Source of the DNA: Owenia fusiformis | Lineage: Eukaryota > Annelida > Polychaeta > Sabellida > Oweniidae | Direction of reading: 5' to 3' | DNA: 64,000 bases | Assembly (NCBI GenBank): GCA_903813345.2 | Contig: CAIIXF020000012.1 | Span: forward strand, 21,774,184-21,838,183 | In this document: positions 21,047 through 33,361 of the stretch, in pieces | How positions within the stretch are numbered: the first letter of the stretch is position 1 | How the letters are laid out: each line of letters opens with the position of its first letter | The notes under the pieces: generated by a model | Told to the model about the DNA's origin: nothing | The model's input: the letters and a program-made list of their open reading frames with translations, nothing else | Database searches by the model: none | Position numbers and translations under genes: made by a program

Positions 21047-22043
21047 CTGATCATTTTCATCTTCTTCTTTTAAATGTGTAGCAATATAGTTCACTCCCTC
21101 TATTGCCTTGTTAATAGAAGGGTCTGGGTGCCTTAAACGCAACCCTGGCGCCGCGTTCATCTCTGCCTCTAAAACATCCATCTCGTCGGGTGTGTTGGCG
21201 AACGTGAAGTTGTCCCGCCTCATCTCATTGAAGGTGTCTCTAACCTCTATCCCATTACACGTACGTACCATCACTTTTGGTGCTTTGTTTTTTTCTAGGT
21301 TTGGTCTACGCATGATCAGTAGACGAGGAAGAATATTCAGGAAGACTTTTCTCACCCATGGAGACATAACATGCGTCGATGGTGCCCGGAAATGCACATT
21401 AAGTACGACTACAGTTACTATGATGCTGAGGGTGACTAGAATCATAGTGAAGAGTAAGTACTTGCCGATCAGTGGCACCACTAGAGATGTCGGTGGAATG
21501 ATCTCGGCAAGCAGCAGGAAGAATACAGTCAAGGAAAGAAGGATGGAGATACACAAAGTAATTTTCTCACCGCTGTTAGAAGGCAGATAGAATACTAATA
21601 CAGTGAGGAAGGAAATAGCAACACAAGGGATGATAAGATTCACAGTATAAAATAAGGTTTTGCGGCGCATCTCGACGGTAAATGTAATATCCGGGTATGG
21701 CTCAGAGCAACAGGGGTAGTATTTCTCCTTCCTTCTTGCGGGCACTGCCAGTAAGTCCCATTCAACACTACGGTAGTAATCCCTCAAGTCAACTCCTCTT
21801 TCCATCTGGTCTTCTTCCTCACCATCTTCATTCTTTCCTTGGCCAATATGCACCAGGTCAACCTGGTATCCATCATAAGTCCAGGAGCCAAACTTCATTT
21901 TGCATATTTGCTCGTCAAATGGGAAAAATTCTACGTTAATTTCACACGAGCTTTTATAGATGGCGGGTGGTTCCCATTTTACACGCCCTTGGGGGTACAG
22001 GGTAGCTTTAGTCATTAACGTGACTTCGTAATTACCATCTGCA
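21047..22043 (-). CDS. nAChR alpha main exon: Cys-loop, loop C, M1-M3 and cytoplasmic loop
   Basis: 997 nt, phase 2 to 0: acceptor tctttcag|T GCA, donor GAT CAG|gtagtt. Landmarks in order: [13 protein letters not shown]; the Cys-loop [15 protein letters not shown] (13 residues between cysteines); [14 protein letters not shown]; loop [12 protein letters not shown] with the vicinal cysteines of alpha subunits; M1 from [11 protein letters not shown]2 [20 protein letters not shown] with the glutamate that favours cations and no anion-type insertion; M3 [19 protein letters not shown]; then a fairly short cytoplasmic loop. Between the Cys-loop and loop C there is an acidic insertion ([12 protein letters not shown]) in the loop F region. 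Confidence 0.95.
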
Positions 22044-22293
22044 CTGAAAGAACATAATGGTGGGGCGCTATAAAACACAAAAATCATATGGAGAACCAGG
22101 CAAAAATACATTAACTCAAACCCAGAAGTGCTAGATTCACCACGTGTTAAGGTATAATGAAGTTCAATGATTTAGATGAATAAATTCTCATTAAAACGGT
22201 CGAACAAAAGAGTTGCGAGGACCTGTTGGTCTGTCAAAGAATAGGGTTTCAAAACGAGATCAAGGTACATCGAAATAAGGGGTGAACCAGATG

Positions 22294-22912
22294 GTAACTG
22301 GTCAACTCGTACCCAAGACAAGTCGTACCCAAGACAACTGGTACCCAAGACAACTCGTACCCAAGTATATATTTTGGACTGGGAATGTGAATAGATATAC
22401 ATATTATAATTGTAACATACTGTTCAGAATAGTTTAAAGTTTGAAGAAGAATTTTCGGAAGAAATTGATTTAATTTTGTGACATTTTGAGCTGAGTGTCA
22501 ATTTATATTGACTATTATTTTATATTGGTCACAGATTCAGGATGTTCGAGTGAAGAGACATATGTTTATTCCACATATTCATAATCATTTTTCAAAATAT
22601 TGTATGTTTATGAGTGTTTGGAACAAGTGTCAGATCTTATGTTGTAATTATATTTATTTGTATATATGTTTGACAAAAAAATGTTGTGAACAAGCGCTTC
22701 AAGCACTTCTTTTATTTAATAAAAAAAATGCTTAACTGATCCATTGAGAAAAAATGTCGTCTAAATTCAAAAAAATATTGAGGCTTATTTGATTCACATT
22801 ACAACCTGAAAGCATTACAAACTCAATTTTTTCCCCAATATGCACCCATTATACTGAAAATAATCTTGGGTACGAGTTGTCTTGGGTACCAGTTGTCTTG
22901 GGTACGAGTTGA
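22294..22912. mobile_element. MITE with inverted ends made of 18-bp repeats
   Basis: The left end carries about four copies of gtacccaagacaact (22297-22365) and the right end about three inverted copies (agttgtcttgggtac, 22866-22912). The inner 500 bp is AT-rich without coding signal. It lies in the nAChR intron just upstream of the main exon. Confidence 0.65.
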
Positions 22913-25297
22913 CTAGGAAGCATCCAGATGACCTGACATAGTTCCATTAAAAACAGAACGCAGAACGAGGAAATTTTCGTTTTTCACCGAGAGAGGTCGC
23001 ACCTCTTTTCAAGATGGCAGAAGGGGGACATTCTAAAGTAACATTCGGGTCTGGGCAAAGCCTGGATGTACCAATAGATGGATGAGCTTGAAATGGTTGA
23101 AATAAATTAAAAACACGCAGAAATTGCTGTTAAAACGAACATTTCCTTGTTGAATCGATTAACCCATAAGATTGTGGATTCAACTGCATCCTAAATTTGT
23201 CGGGAATTTATTGACGTAGATCATTTAATTGTGTAGGACGTGGAAAATTCTCCCATATTGTAATCATATGGACAACCTATTGGGATTGTCTAAGGACTAT
23301 TGTCCTGGCAAAAGATAATGTGACTCTAGGTTCTGGAATTGAGTTGGCCCCACAGTATACAACAAAAAATATTATGATTCTAGACTAATAATATTATTTT
23401 CTAGTGGTTTATAGAATTAACTGCAACATATTCGCCATTTGTAGTAATTCGTAACCTAAATATTCTATATGAAAACTAAACCTTGTGGAAACAGGGCAAC
23501 GGGTAATTGGAACAGAAAATCGAAAGCAAGGAATAAACTTTAACATGATGCACATCCCTTCAACCTGCGTACTGTAATTATTATAAGGGCGTCTGTTTAT
23601 TATGGGCAGAGTTGATTTGGGATGTTATTACTTATTCTACTCTGACTACATTTAAAGCAAAATCAAGAATGCCAACCAAATTTAAAATGAAGGAAATACA
23701 AAAGTAAATTAGAAATATTGATATACTTTATAAAAGAAATTAATAAAAATTCAATTAGACTATCGATGGCTACCACCTTTTTCAACATCAAAATTAATTT
23801 CGAGAAGAACGTAATTAATATACGATGACTTCATACGGTGAAAAAAATCTGTCACGAATTAAATTGTGCATTTCTCAAGAAATGCTCTTTTCTGAGTTTT
23901 CGTAAATCTTTTTTTCAAGTCATCGCATTTCCCACTGTTAATAAAGGGTAAAAAATAAGTGAGCAGTGGACGGATATAACAGAGAGTAAGGCACGAGACA
24001 ATGCTTGTACGATTGAAACGTGTCTTAAAGAGAAAAGAGGGCTGTTCAAGAAGATGTCTGGCAATTAGAACTTGCTTTGTGTATGTCCATCCTTATTTCA
24101 TGTTAATTAAGAAACGTAAAACAATATTCAATTAGTTGCCTTATGCTGTATCCAAATTCATGTAAAAGCTCTGAAATGTAAGGAATATCATAGTTAACTT
24201 TGGTCAGAGACATATGAATTTTATATGTCTCTGCTCTGGTGTATCTTCAATCTTCCAATTCATCCATCAACAGAAAGAAAAATTGCAATGTAATTCACAC
24301 AAATATTTCCTCTTGAATACCTAAGTGTGAATGGTAACTGAGATATAAACTTTTATAATGATTCATTTATTTGGACCACTTTGTATATTAAAGATGACAA
24401 CTCACATCTAGGACATGCGTAAAGGGTTGATTTGCCCTTTAAGCTTATGATGACGCCATTAGTAATATTCCCAACGTAACAAAAATGACCCTTCTATTAG
24501 ACATGAAATGACGTTAATACAAGATGAAAGCATATAATTGAATTTACAAGGCATAAGATTTAATTTGCGCAAATACAATCAGTGAAATACAATAGAATAA
24601 CAGCACTTTATACGAAGAACGTCTCCACTGACGCTAATAGACAGATCGTTCGTAGGTTAAAAGCAATGTTCTTTCAGTACCACCTCGTATACTATAATAT
24701 CTAGATCTACTATAGATCTGAAGTTGATGTGTTGTTTTCTGAAACACTTCCAGCCAACTTCCAGCCAATCCGAACACAGTATTTCATATAGGTGCAGTGC
24801 ATTGTATCACCAATCATCGCATCCAAGGTCACTCATTTTGTGGTTTGCAAGTTTATAACTTGACTCTACATACTGAAATTGATACTTTGCCAAATTGACC
24901 CTTGCAAAATTTTCATTGAAAATAGGTTCTTTTATTGAATTTGTATCTTTTAAGTGACATGGTAGAGAAGAAGCCAAATTTTGGAAAGCAACAACTTCAA
25001 GGAATGGTCATTCCACATTGCACTGAGACCAGGGCTTAAATCCTTGAATATTCTCCAATTCTCTTTTGATTTTTGAATTGGATTTTTGGAGATCGTCACT
25101 TTCCTGGGATAACTATAAAGCTTTCGAACAGATGTCCACAAGGCAGTTAAACATGACAAAATGTCCCCAATTTGTAAGTTATTGCAAATTGTTACAGATG
25201 CTCAGCTGCGAACGGAGTTGGAGACCAGAACAATAAAGATTCGGGAGCTATATTTTAGCAGGGGACCGATCGATACATGTAGGAGCGCAATATGAAC
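22913..25297. other. nAChR intron sequence
   Basis: AT-rich, no exon or named repeat recognised on either strand apart from scattered short inverted words. Confidence 0.45.
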
Positions 25298-25299
25298 TA

Positions 25300-25488
25300 G
25301 ACTCCCTCCATAAGTTTTCCAACCATAAGTTGACCAGTTAGCAAAGCCTGTTTTTGTCCAAACCATAGCAATTAAAGAAAAAGAACTGAATACAATATAG
25401 CCCAAGAAGGAATACTATAACAAAAAAAACAAACTTTAAATGACGTTATCTGATCGAAACGTCCAATTGCCAAACTTTTGGAGGGAGG
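25300..25488. mobile_element. Short degenerate TA-flanked MITE (same family as 42371-43245)
   Basis: Ends gactccctccataagttttcc and ccaaacttttggagggagg resemble the ends of the element at 42371-43245 and are flanked by TA. Internally deleted or diverged, 189 bp. A lone right end of the same family (gtcaaatttttggaggggag) is at about 37357-37378. Confidence 0.55.
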
Positions 25489-25716
25489 TATACTCGTTGT
25501 AAAGTAAAATGTTTGGTTACCAGATTTCTGAAGAGTGCGCATACACGTACGTGTAAGGGCAAATTATTTCCTTATCGTAGCACCACGTGTCCTTTGAGAC
25601 ATATTTCTGTAGAGGGTACTACAAGTTCGGGCATAATACTTACTTAATGTGTAGTACAATCACCTTTCAGCCAGGTTCCTGTAAAGGGCACATGTATGTA
25701 CGGGCTTAACACTTAC

Positions 25717-25826
25717 TTATTGTACAGAACGATATCTGGTAGCCATATTTCTGTAGATGGAACATACAATCTGTCCACTCCGCCATATTCCTTTGGATCC
25801 CAATGCAGTTTATAATCATCCCACTC
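25717..25826 (-). CDS. nAChR alpha exon: loop D/A region of the ligand-binding domain
   Basis: 110 nt, phase 0 to 2: acceptor attgcag|GAG TGG, donor AAT AA|gtaagt. It reads [20 protein letters not shown] then [13 protein letters not shown], the highly conserved segment before the Cys-loop, including the loop A aromatic region. Length and phases match the conserved 110-bp exon of the family. Confidence 0.95.
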
Positions 25827-25959
25827 CTGCAATAAAGTAGTCCGAGCACATATGAAGGTATAACATTAATTGTGTTTTTCTCATGTGGTTGCTTCTTCAA
25901 AGAATACATATCAAGATCATCATATTTTTGACTACTAGTATTTATCGGATATGGGCTAA

Positions 25960-26410
25960 CCCTACTATCACACCAGATTAGTTCTCACTGCGTTTTCGAA
26001 AACGGTTCTGCTGTGTACGAGAGGAATGGACGTACTAAGAACCGTTTAGTGTTTTTTTACAAACTGCATGTGCATACTCGAACGGGGTAGGTCCTCTAGA
26101 ACTTAAAGCAAGCTCATTTACGAGTAACAACGCACTTAAGACGAGCTTGACGTACTACGAACGGAACTGTCGTACTTCAATCCTAATATGGACGTTTTTA
26201 GAACGGGTTAAATTGTCCGAGGACGTATTGAGAACGAGGTAGAACTAATTGCAAACCGGTTTAAAGTGATTAAGGATGTATTAAAGACGGGAAGGTGAAT
26301 TAAAATTTTGAATCATTTCAAAATTCGATGGCGATCAGCTTTTGCAGCTTTTTGCAGCTTTTTGTGGGAATGGAAAGAACGGTTAAGAACTAGTATGTTG
26401 TGATAGGGGG
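25960..26410. mobile_element. PIF/Harbinger-like MITE, copy 1, TAA duplication
   Basis: Left end ccctactatcacaccagatt and right end aagaactagtatgttgtgat followed by aggggg, with TAA on both sides (25957-25959 and 26411-26413). It shares ends and internal gaacgg-rich blocks with the longer copy at 31571-32379. Lies in an nAChR intron. Confidence 0.75.
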
Positions 26411-26424
26411 TAAGGTAGTGTGTG

Positions 26425-26659
26425 CACTGGCGGATCCACGGGGTGGGCATGGGGCCTGGGCTCCCCCCCCCACCTAGGATGGGCCAGCAAAAATCTGTAA
26501 GGATTGGCCTTTTGAGAGCATTACTTGGCCGTTTTGGGCCTTATCTTTTAATCTTAGGTCGAATTATCAAAAAATGGGCCTTAAATGAAAATTTCAGGGC
26601 CCCCATTTTTTCCTGACTTGAAATGTCCCCTACCCCTGCTGCTTCTGGATTTGCCAGTG
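26425..26659. mobile_element. hAT-like MITE, 235 bp
   Basis: Ends cactggcggatccacgggg and gcttctggatttgccagtg are inverted repeats of a type common in hAT-family MITEs. I could not find an exact 8-bp target duplication, so the age or boundaries are uncertain. Confidence 0.6.
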
Positions 26660-26911
26660 ATGTGGTTCGGGGTTGGGTGAGGAGAAGGGGTGTGTCGATA
26701 TGAAACCAATAAGCATGTCACCGTTGATGATACCGCACTAGATGTGAGCAATTCACGTCATGGTCTGAGTTTCGCTCACAGTAAGTAAATATTTCTCATT
26801 GACTTAGAAACGTAACTGTTATAAACATACAATTAACCATCTCGAGTTACATGTATTGATGCATCAAGACAAATGTTAATTAAAATAAGAACAATGTTTT
26901 TACTTCCATAC

Positions 26912-26956
26912 CTGCCTTAACCAAACGTTGGTGGTCATGATCTGATTTTTCTCATC
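26912..26956 (-). CDS. nAChR alpha 45-bp exon
   Basis: Phase 0 at both ends: acceptor tttcag|GAT GAG, donor AGG CAG|gtatgg. It reads DEKNQIMTTNVWLRQ, the near-invariant mini-exon of nicotinic receptors (beta2 strand, loop D tryptophan). Confidence 0.95.
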
Positions 26957-28382
26957 CTGAAAATATAATAAAAGAAACATGATTTTGTATCAAATAATGA
27001 CCACATAAGTTATTACCTGAAACGACCAACTACATTTAGAATTATACAAAATACACGTGTTTATGCCAGTATATGAAACAAGATTATAAGACCTGAGGAA
27101 AAATACTGTTTATCTGCTTCTACGATGTAATTATTATGATAGTTTCAAGCATATGTTTAGACATATCATCTTGTTAGGATGTTACGGCATTTCTTAAACA
27201 AATAAAGACTACAAGAATTTTGTTACAACCAGATAGAGTATAACAGTATTCATACAAGAAAATATCGATTAACAATATACAACTTTGCTATTTGTTTTAT
27301 TTCCATACAGTAACATGTTCAAATGTTTGGCGCGTATGCTTCAGTTTTGTGGTCTGAAAACAGAAGAATAAAGTTTATGTTTTTCTTTTAATTGGTTAAA
27401 AGACCGAGAAAGGGATGAGGCTTGTTGGAAAATAATGAAGGAATAAAAACGAAAATGACTTGGAATGCCAAGATGGAGAGGGGAGAAACTAGGTAAATGA
27501 CATGGGATGACACCGGGACGAGAGGCTATACTTTACGTTGCTACTTTTTACACGTAAACGTTTCTCTTATCATCATCAAACTAAACAGGCAGTTACATAT
27601 ATAAAAAACGTGTTGAAGTCGATTTGTTTTTGCCTTGACTGCTCCAAAGATTCTTATGCTTGAAGCTGTATCACGTTACAGGTGCGAAAAGGTACGATTA
27701 TAAACCCAAAATTTTGAATTATTTTCCCACAGAAACGGAGCATTCTAAATAACGAAATATGAATCACCTTGATATCTAAAGTTCATAAAAGAATAAATAT
27801 TATTGTTTTTGAAATATGGTTTTACCAGAAGAGGGTAATCAGGATATGGAAAAGGAGGAATTAAAAAGATGCGCAATGAATAATCCCTGAACATTCTTCA
27901 CATTCTATTTCAATATAATGCCAAATAATTAATAAACGTCTTGTTTTAAGCATAAAAGCAGCATAAAATCTCTAACGTGTCTTTCCTTAACTTTATTATC
28001 TAACACGGCCGTCCTTTACATTTCAATTAGTGAAGAACAAAACAGCATATACATAAACTTTTGATAGTGATCGTATAATGGCAAAGACCGAAATTTAGTA
28101 GTAATTCCATGGAAATATATTTGAAATTGATAAAATGTGAAAACAAATATGCCAATAATATAGGTTATGAATCGGCTTCGGTAGGTTAACATTTAGATAT
28201 ACTGACATTTAACGATCGCGAATGAATCGAAATGATTTCTTTAGCTAAATAGTTGATAATATTTGAATATTAAAATGTAGTTCTATCTTGTTTTGCTTCT
28301 GATATATTGCCTCATTAGATTTTCTATAAAAAACTTGAGATGTCCATTGAATTAATATTTACTAACTAACGACTTTTCTTAC
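26957..28382. other. nAChR intron sequence
   Basis: AT-rich, no repeats or exons recognised. Confidence 0.45.
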
Positions 28383-28528
28383 TACGTCGATGACTTGGGA
28401 GAGTCTGAGCCCCAACTCCACCGTCAACGTGTTCGAATTGTTCAACACTGGTCGAATCAACTTATTGTAGCCGCTCTTCCTTAGTAAATCATCATATAGT
28501 CTTTTTGCATCTGGGTTACCCACACAAC
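28383..28528 (-). CDS. nAChR alpha exon B: alternative N-terminal helix exon
   Basis: 146 nt, phase 1 to 0: acceptor attttcag|GT TGT, donor GAC GTA|gtaaga. It reads [40 protein letters not shown] and SQVIDV, the N-terminal helix and first strand of the ligand-binding domain. It is a diverged duplicate of exon A, which lies 48 bp upstream. It has no start codon or signal sequence. Its phase-1 acceptor cannot follow exon A (phase 0) but fits the signal exon at 40375-40420, so A and B are expected to be mutually exclusive. Confidence 0.88.
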
Positions 28529-28576
28529 CTGAAAATAACCATTTTGAAAAATACTAATCAAAATGTCATCACGTAC

Positions 28577-28780
28577 CACGTCTATTAACTGGTCAAGTCT
28601 CAGTCCAAGACGAACTGTCAGCGTCTTCTTGTTGATCCCGACTGGGCGGATGAGTTTGTTGTAATTTCCATTTAAGATCAGATCGTCGTATAGCCTCCTC
28701 GCGTGATCATTTCCTCGACATGTTTCAAGCAATGTCGAAACGATCCAGACCGAAAGCAGAAAAACGGTCATATTCCACAT
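28577..28780 (-). CDS. nAChR alpha exon A: alternative first exon with its own signal peptide
   Basis: ATG at 28780 opens MWNMTVFLLSVWIVSTLLET, a signal peptide, then [40 protein letters not shown] and DQLIDV with donor GAC GTG|gtacgt in phase 0. A further in-frame ATG exists upstream at 28822 (MGTAGVKLQY...), but the second gives a better signal peptide. No acceptor is visible before the ATG, so exon A looks like a first exon with its own promoter. Confidence 0.85.
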
Positions 28781-30980
28781 TCTTTGATTTAGATATTGCA
28801 ACTTTACACCTGCAGTCCCCAAGAGCGGCGTATAACTCCTTACTAAATAAACGAAGGAAAACCCGGGAATGTTTTAATTAGACTCTCCTTTAATTACTCC
28901 ATGTTTGCTTATACCTGTATATTTGGTTCAAGTTTGTTTTTCTCATAGAATTTCTCACAAAAAGTTCAAGCGCAGATTGACGGCAACAACATGCTCTTGG
29001 CCTAATATGATATTTCCTCGAAACATGGACTATTAGTTATCTAGCCTGGCAGTTTGGAACAACTTGGAAACAACCTTTCATTCGCCAGGTAAAGTTATGA
29101 CAAATTGTCTAAGAGAAAGTAAATTTACTACTTCTTCGAGTAGCTAGTAAAGACATTAAAGCATGAACAGTAAGCTTATTTTTCAAAATCACATCTACCA
29201 AAACATAATTACATTTTATAACATATTTTTGTCCGTCCCAAGTAACGTCATTTTTCTTAAAGAAGTAAAACATGTGTTGCTATCCCACAACCTTTCTTTT
29301 TTACTTGATCTTTTGATTCCAAATAATATTAAGAATTCTTAAAATAAGAAATCATCATTTCCGAGTCTGTGTTTGACAATATATGGATATAGCTCATTTA
29401 TTTGTAGATTTTAACATCACATGCTGCTAGAAGATGGTTTACTAGATCCTTAAGTTTTGTTAAGACATATTCATTCATTTACGATAAGATGCAATTTTCA
29501 CAAAACATATAATGTCATCAATCAATTTTTACATGTTTTACATGTATGACACGAGAATAAAATTGAGGTAAGTTGAGGCATGAACTTAAAAAAAGCTCTA
29601 TAAAGAAATGTATGAGACAGCTGCCATAAAATAAGTAAAGTTGAAATAAATCCGCATAAATGGCTGTCTTTTTATCTCTACAGACAGCCTTTAATTCTTC
29701 AATAGAAAGGGAATGGAAACTCCCGTGGAGAAAAATGGGTTAATTCTTATAAACATAATTTGAGATTGATTTTTTCTTTGAAAATCCAAGTTCTGTTGGT
29801 ACTAATGCGACCATTAAGGATACATCTGTGAGTTTCTTGTATTATCTCAGACTGACAGGCCAGTTCGTATTGCCAAAGGTTCCTCGCCATGCAATAATCC
29901 CATCCAACCCAAAATAGCTTCATCACCGAATCATCCAAGATGGAGACAAGATGGTTTGAGAAGGCTATTTCATCAATGACACTTATATTACGAGAGTGAT
30001 TGAAGTTGATTGCATAGTATAAACGTAAAAAGTATGTTGCATTTGAACTTATTTGGTAGTCTTTCGATTGCATTAGGTTATCATCTAAAAGTTTCTTTTC
30101 GCAAATTGTAATGGCTGGTTGATTGATGGAAATGATTGTTCACAATATTATGTACAAAATGATTTCATTTCAATATACCATTTTCAGGTTTTAAGAGCTA
30201 TCTACATAACTTTACTGAGTTTTCCTGGAAGGGTATTTATAAAACATTATAAGCAGTAATATACACAGAAGATTATGACCTTTCACTCTCGGTTTAAATG
30301 TACGAGTTAAATGTATAATATGTAGATTAGAATATAAAAAAATGAAGTTGTATAATTTCTAAAATTTGTAAAATTTCTTCGACATTGAGAATTATACACT
30401 AATTCAATTTTTAACGTCGATGCAGTTTCGACGGGTTAAAGTGATACCAAAGCGCAAATTGACAGCTGCTGCGCATCTAAGATACGCTCTTTACTTCGCT
30501 ATTAATTTATCAGAGAGTACAAATATTTCCCTTCATGCGAAAATATCTTAGCAACAGAGATAATCGCATTAACAACATGCACGACTGTACAGCAGTGTTT
30601 GGATAGGTGGATACCAAACATTTCATGATGAGAACATTCTAAATAACACTTTTGCATTTGTATCAAAATATGTTAAAGACTCGTGTTTCAATCTGTATCT
30701 GTAAAAGGGCATTGTTTATCGGTATCGAATTGATACAGAGAAACAATATCCTTTAACGAAGACTGATATTGATACAGTCAAAGTGTTTGTTTCTGTTTAT
30801 ATTAGGTAAAAGGGTCATATTTGTCACAGTATCGGTACCAATCTGTCTTGAGGCCAAGTGTTCATTCTCTGTTAAAGGCTCGTTTTTGTATCCGAGTGTT
30901 TCTATCTTTGTTAAAGTATTGTGTTTGTAAAGGTCGGGCAATAAGTATTGCTAATTTTGCTCTAAACCTTTCTATTTCTA
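28781..30980. other. nAChR 5' intron / promoter region of isoform A
   Basis: No named repeat. A minus-strand open frame at 29747-30073 (108 codons, ends NLKLCL) has no recognised domain and I do not call it. The promoter of isoform A should lie just right of 28822; no clear TATA box. Confidence 0.4.
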
Positions 30981-31417
30981 TTATTCCAACCCGAACTCTG
31001 AGAGCCTTAGAGGATACAAAATTCCTTTAAACATGAGTAAAAGGTTTGAGAAATCTACATTCTATGCAGCAATTGAAGTTTGGAATAGTTTACCTGATGA
31101 TATAAGAAATTGTGAGCTAATTTCAATTTTCATACGTAGAATCAAGGCACACTTTTGACATTTCAATGGTACTAATTTCATAACTTATTGTAATGTGAAA
31201 AGAAAAAATGAAGTCTCATTTAACAGACTCAGAGTAGACCTTTATTTAAAAAGTCAGCTTTTAGCACATAATTTTAACAATGTGCCTTCACCAGAATGTG
31301 CCTGTGGTCGTCACTCTGAAAGACCAAAACACTTTTTTGCACAGTACCCTCTGTACATAAGCCCAAGATGTCAACATCTTAAACATCTCCATATGGCTGA
31401 TTGCTTAGTGCATTTCT
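30980..31417 (+). pseudogene. Non-LTR retrotransposon fragment (Jockey/CR1-like RT C-terminus)
   Basis: The plus strand reads FYAAIEVWNSLPDDIRN, a hallmark of the post-polymerase region of Jockey/CR1/I-type LINEs. After an in-frame stop it continues with FNRLRVDLYLKSQLL and the zinc knuckle CACGRHSERPKHFFAQYPLY. In-frame stops and missing upstream domains show it is a fossil. Confidence 0.75.
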
Positions 31418-31570
31418 AGACTGTAATTCTTTTGATAAATTAGACAAGCTTTTATATGGTTACCCTGATTTTGGTGATAATACGAATATATTAATAATCA
31501 ATCTTGATGTGTTATATCCTATAATTCTTGACTCGCTTTGATAATGTTTTATCTCGTCTTCGACTCGATA

Positions 31571-32379
31571 ACCCTACTATCACACCAAACTAGTTCTCAC
31601 TGCGTTCTCGAAAACGGGTTTCAACTGTGTAAAAACGGACTGGACCTACTAAGAACCGTTTGGGATCTATTTACAAACTTCATCGAGCGTACTCGAACGG
31701 GTAGGTCCTCTAGAACTCAGACAATGCTCAAAATGTTCTCGTGGTCGTCACGTTCTACAATTAGAACGAATGACAACGTACTAACGACGAGCTGGACGTA
31801 CTACGAACGGAACCGTCGTACTTCAATCCTACTAGGGACGTTTTAACAACGAGTTGAACTGTCTGCGGACGTGTTGAGAACGAGGTAGAACTAATTGCAA
31901 ACGTGTTTAAACTGATTAAGAACGTATTTAACACTGCTTATGAACGAGTTAGCAAAAATATAGCTATCACACCAAACAAGTTGCCACTGCGTTCTTCAAA
32001 ACTGGTTTTAAACTGTGTGCGAACGGAATGAGCGTAGCTGCAACTTTCTAAGGTCTATTTACGAACTTTATGAACGTTCTCAGACGGGAATGTGATTTTA
32101 GAATTTTGAATCGATTCAAAGTTCGATGACGACCATACCGTTCTGTAATCAGGTCATGTTGACCTTCTAGACTAAGGGACGCGTTCTACGACGTTGCACT
32201 CCGACGTGGTGCGACCTGAACGAACTGCGAACGAGATGGACGTATTGAAGACTGTTTAAGAACGAAAAAGCTAATTATTTCAGACATATTTCCCGACCAC
32301 AGCCAGATTGAGCCCGTTTGACGACGTTTTCGTAGGACTGGCAAGAACGGGTAAGAATTAGTTTGGTGTGATAGGGGGG
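31571..32379. mobile_element. PIF/Harbinger-like MITE, copy 2, 809 bp, TAA duplication
   Basis: Ends ccctactatcacaccaaact and agtttggtgtgatagggggg, flanked by TAA (31568-31570, 32380-32382). The inside is packed with gaacg/cgttc words. A second internal left-end-like block (ctatcacaccaaacaagttg, near 31966) suggests a nested or internally duplicated copy. Confidence 0.8.
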
Positions 32380-32382
32380 TAA

Positions 32383-33360
32383 AGAAGAATTATCAAATCT
32401 GATCAAGAATTGACGATCTTGCACAGGTCCCCATTCAAGAACGTCCATTTCTTTTACTGGACAGATTTTAGTCTATTATATACTAATACATGGGTGATAT
32501 GAAAACATTTTTGGCAAAAACGTTTTGGTTCGAGGCTTTTTGGCAAAACGTTCGGTTTAGATACGGTTTTGCTTCAAAAATGTGTAAAAGTGTGGTGGAA
32601 GTCTGCATAAACAAAGAAATATAGGGATCGAGTATACACTTTGAGTATATTTAAAAAATAGACATGACAAGGAATGATATGAGCCCAAAATGTTCTAAAA
32701 TCGAAACAATCTTACAACTACTCTTTGCTAAATCTGATACAACCTTCATCTCCTTGTTTTTCTTAAATCCCTTCCTTTATTCAAGAAACAAGGAGTTGAA
32801 GGTTGTACCAGATCTAGCAAAGAGTAGTAGTAATGACAATGATTGTTTCGATTTTAAAAGATTTTGTTTGTTATAGCTACTATAGTGTCATAGAAATCAA
32901 CTGAGACATACATGTAGGCTGGGTAAAGAAAATGTTTCCTTCGGGCCTAAAATCAACGGCCGAATTAAATTAATTACAAAGACCATCGTTATAATGGGAG
33001 GCTAGTAATGCATTAACTGCAGTGGTATGGTTACATAGGAAGACAAAGCCAAATGAGGGTGGTCAAGAAGAGGAATCCCTTCCAAATTATATTAGTATAG
33101 ACTTTGGTATAAATTATTTTTGTATGAAAATGAAAATTAGAATACAATAGAAAGGGGATTATTGTAAGCAGTAATATATTCACTATACTCTTCACTATAG
33201 TTTACAAGGGGAGAGTAAAAATGTGTTGTGTTCGGCAAATGTAGTAATAATCATTGAGATGTAAAATAAAGTTGGCGATCAATATCAGCCAGTGATCGCA
33301 TCATCATTACTCTATTTATCATCACCCAAGTCGTCTCATTGGACACATTTGTCATCATCA
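32383..33360. other. Non-coding, nAChR 5' intron
   Basis: Contains an inverted pair around 32690-32870 (aaatcgaaacaatcttacaa... and ...ttgtttcgattttaaaa, with ctctttgctaaatctgatac pairing with gtaccagatctagcaaagag), a hairpin element of about 175 bp. Otherwise nothing recognised. Confidence 0.5.
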
Positions 33361-33361
33361 T

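Noticed and set aside
29747-30073. 108-codon minus-strand frame in the nAChR intron
   Set aside because: No recognisable domain, no splice partners and AT-driven composition; kept only as a remark.
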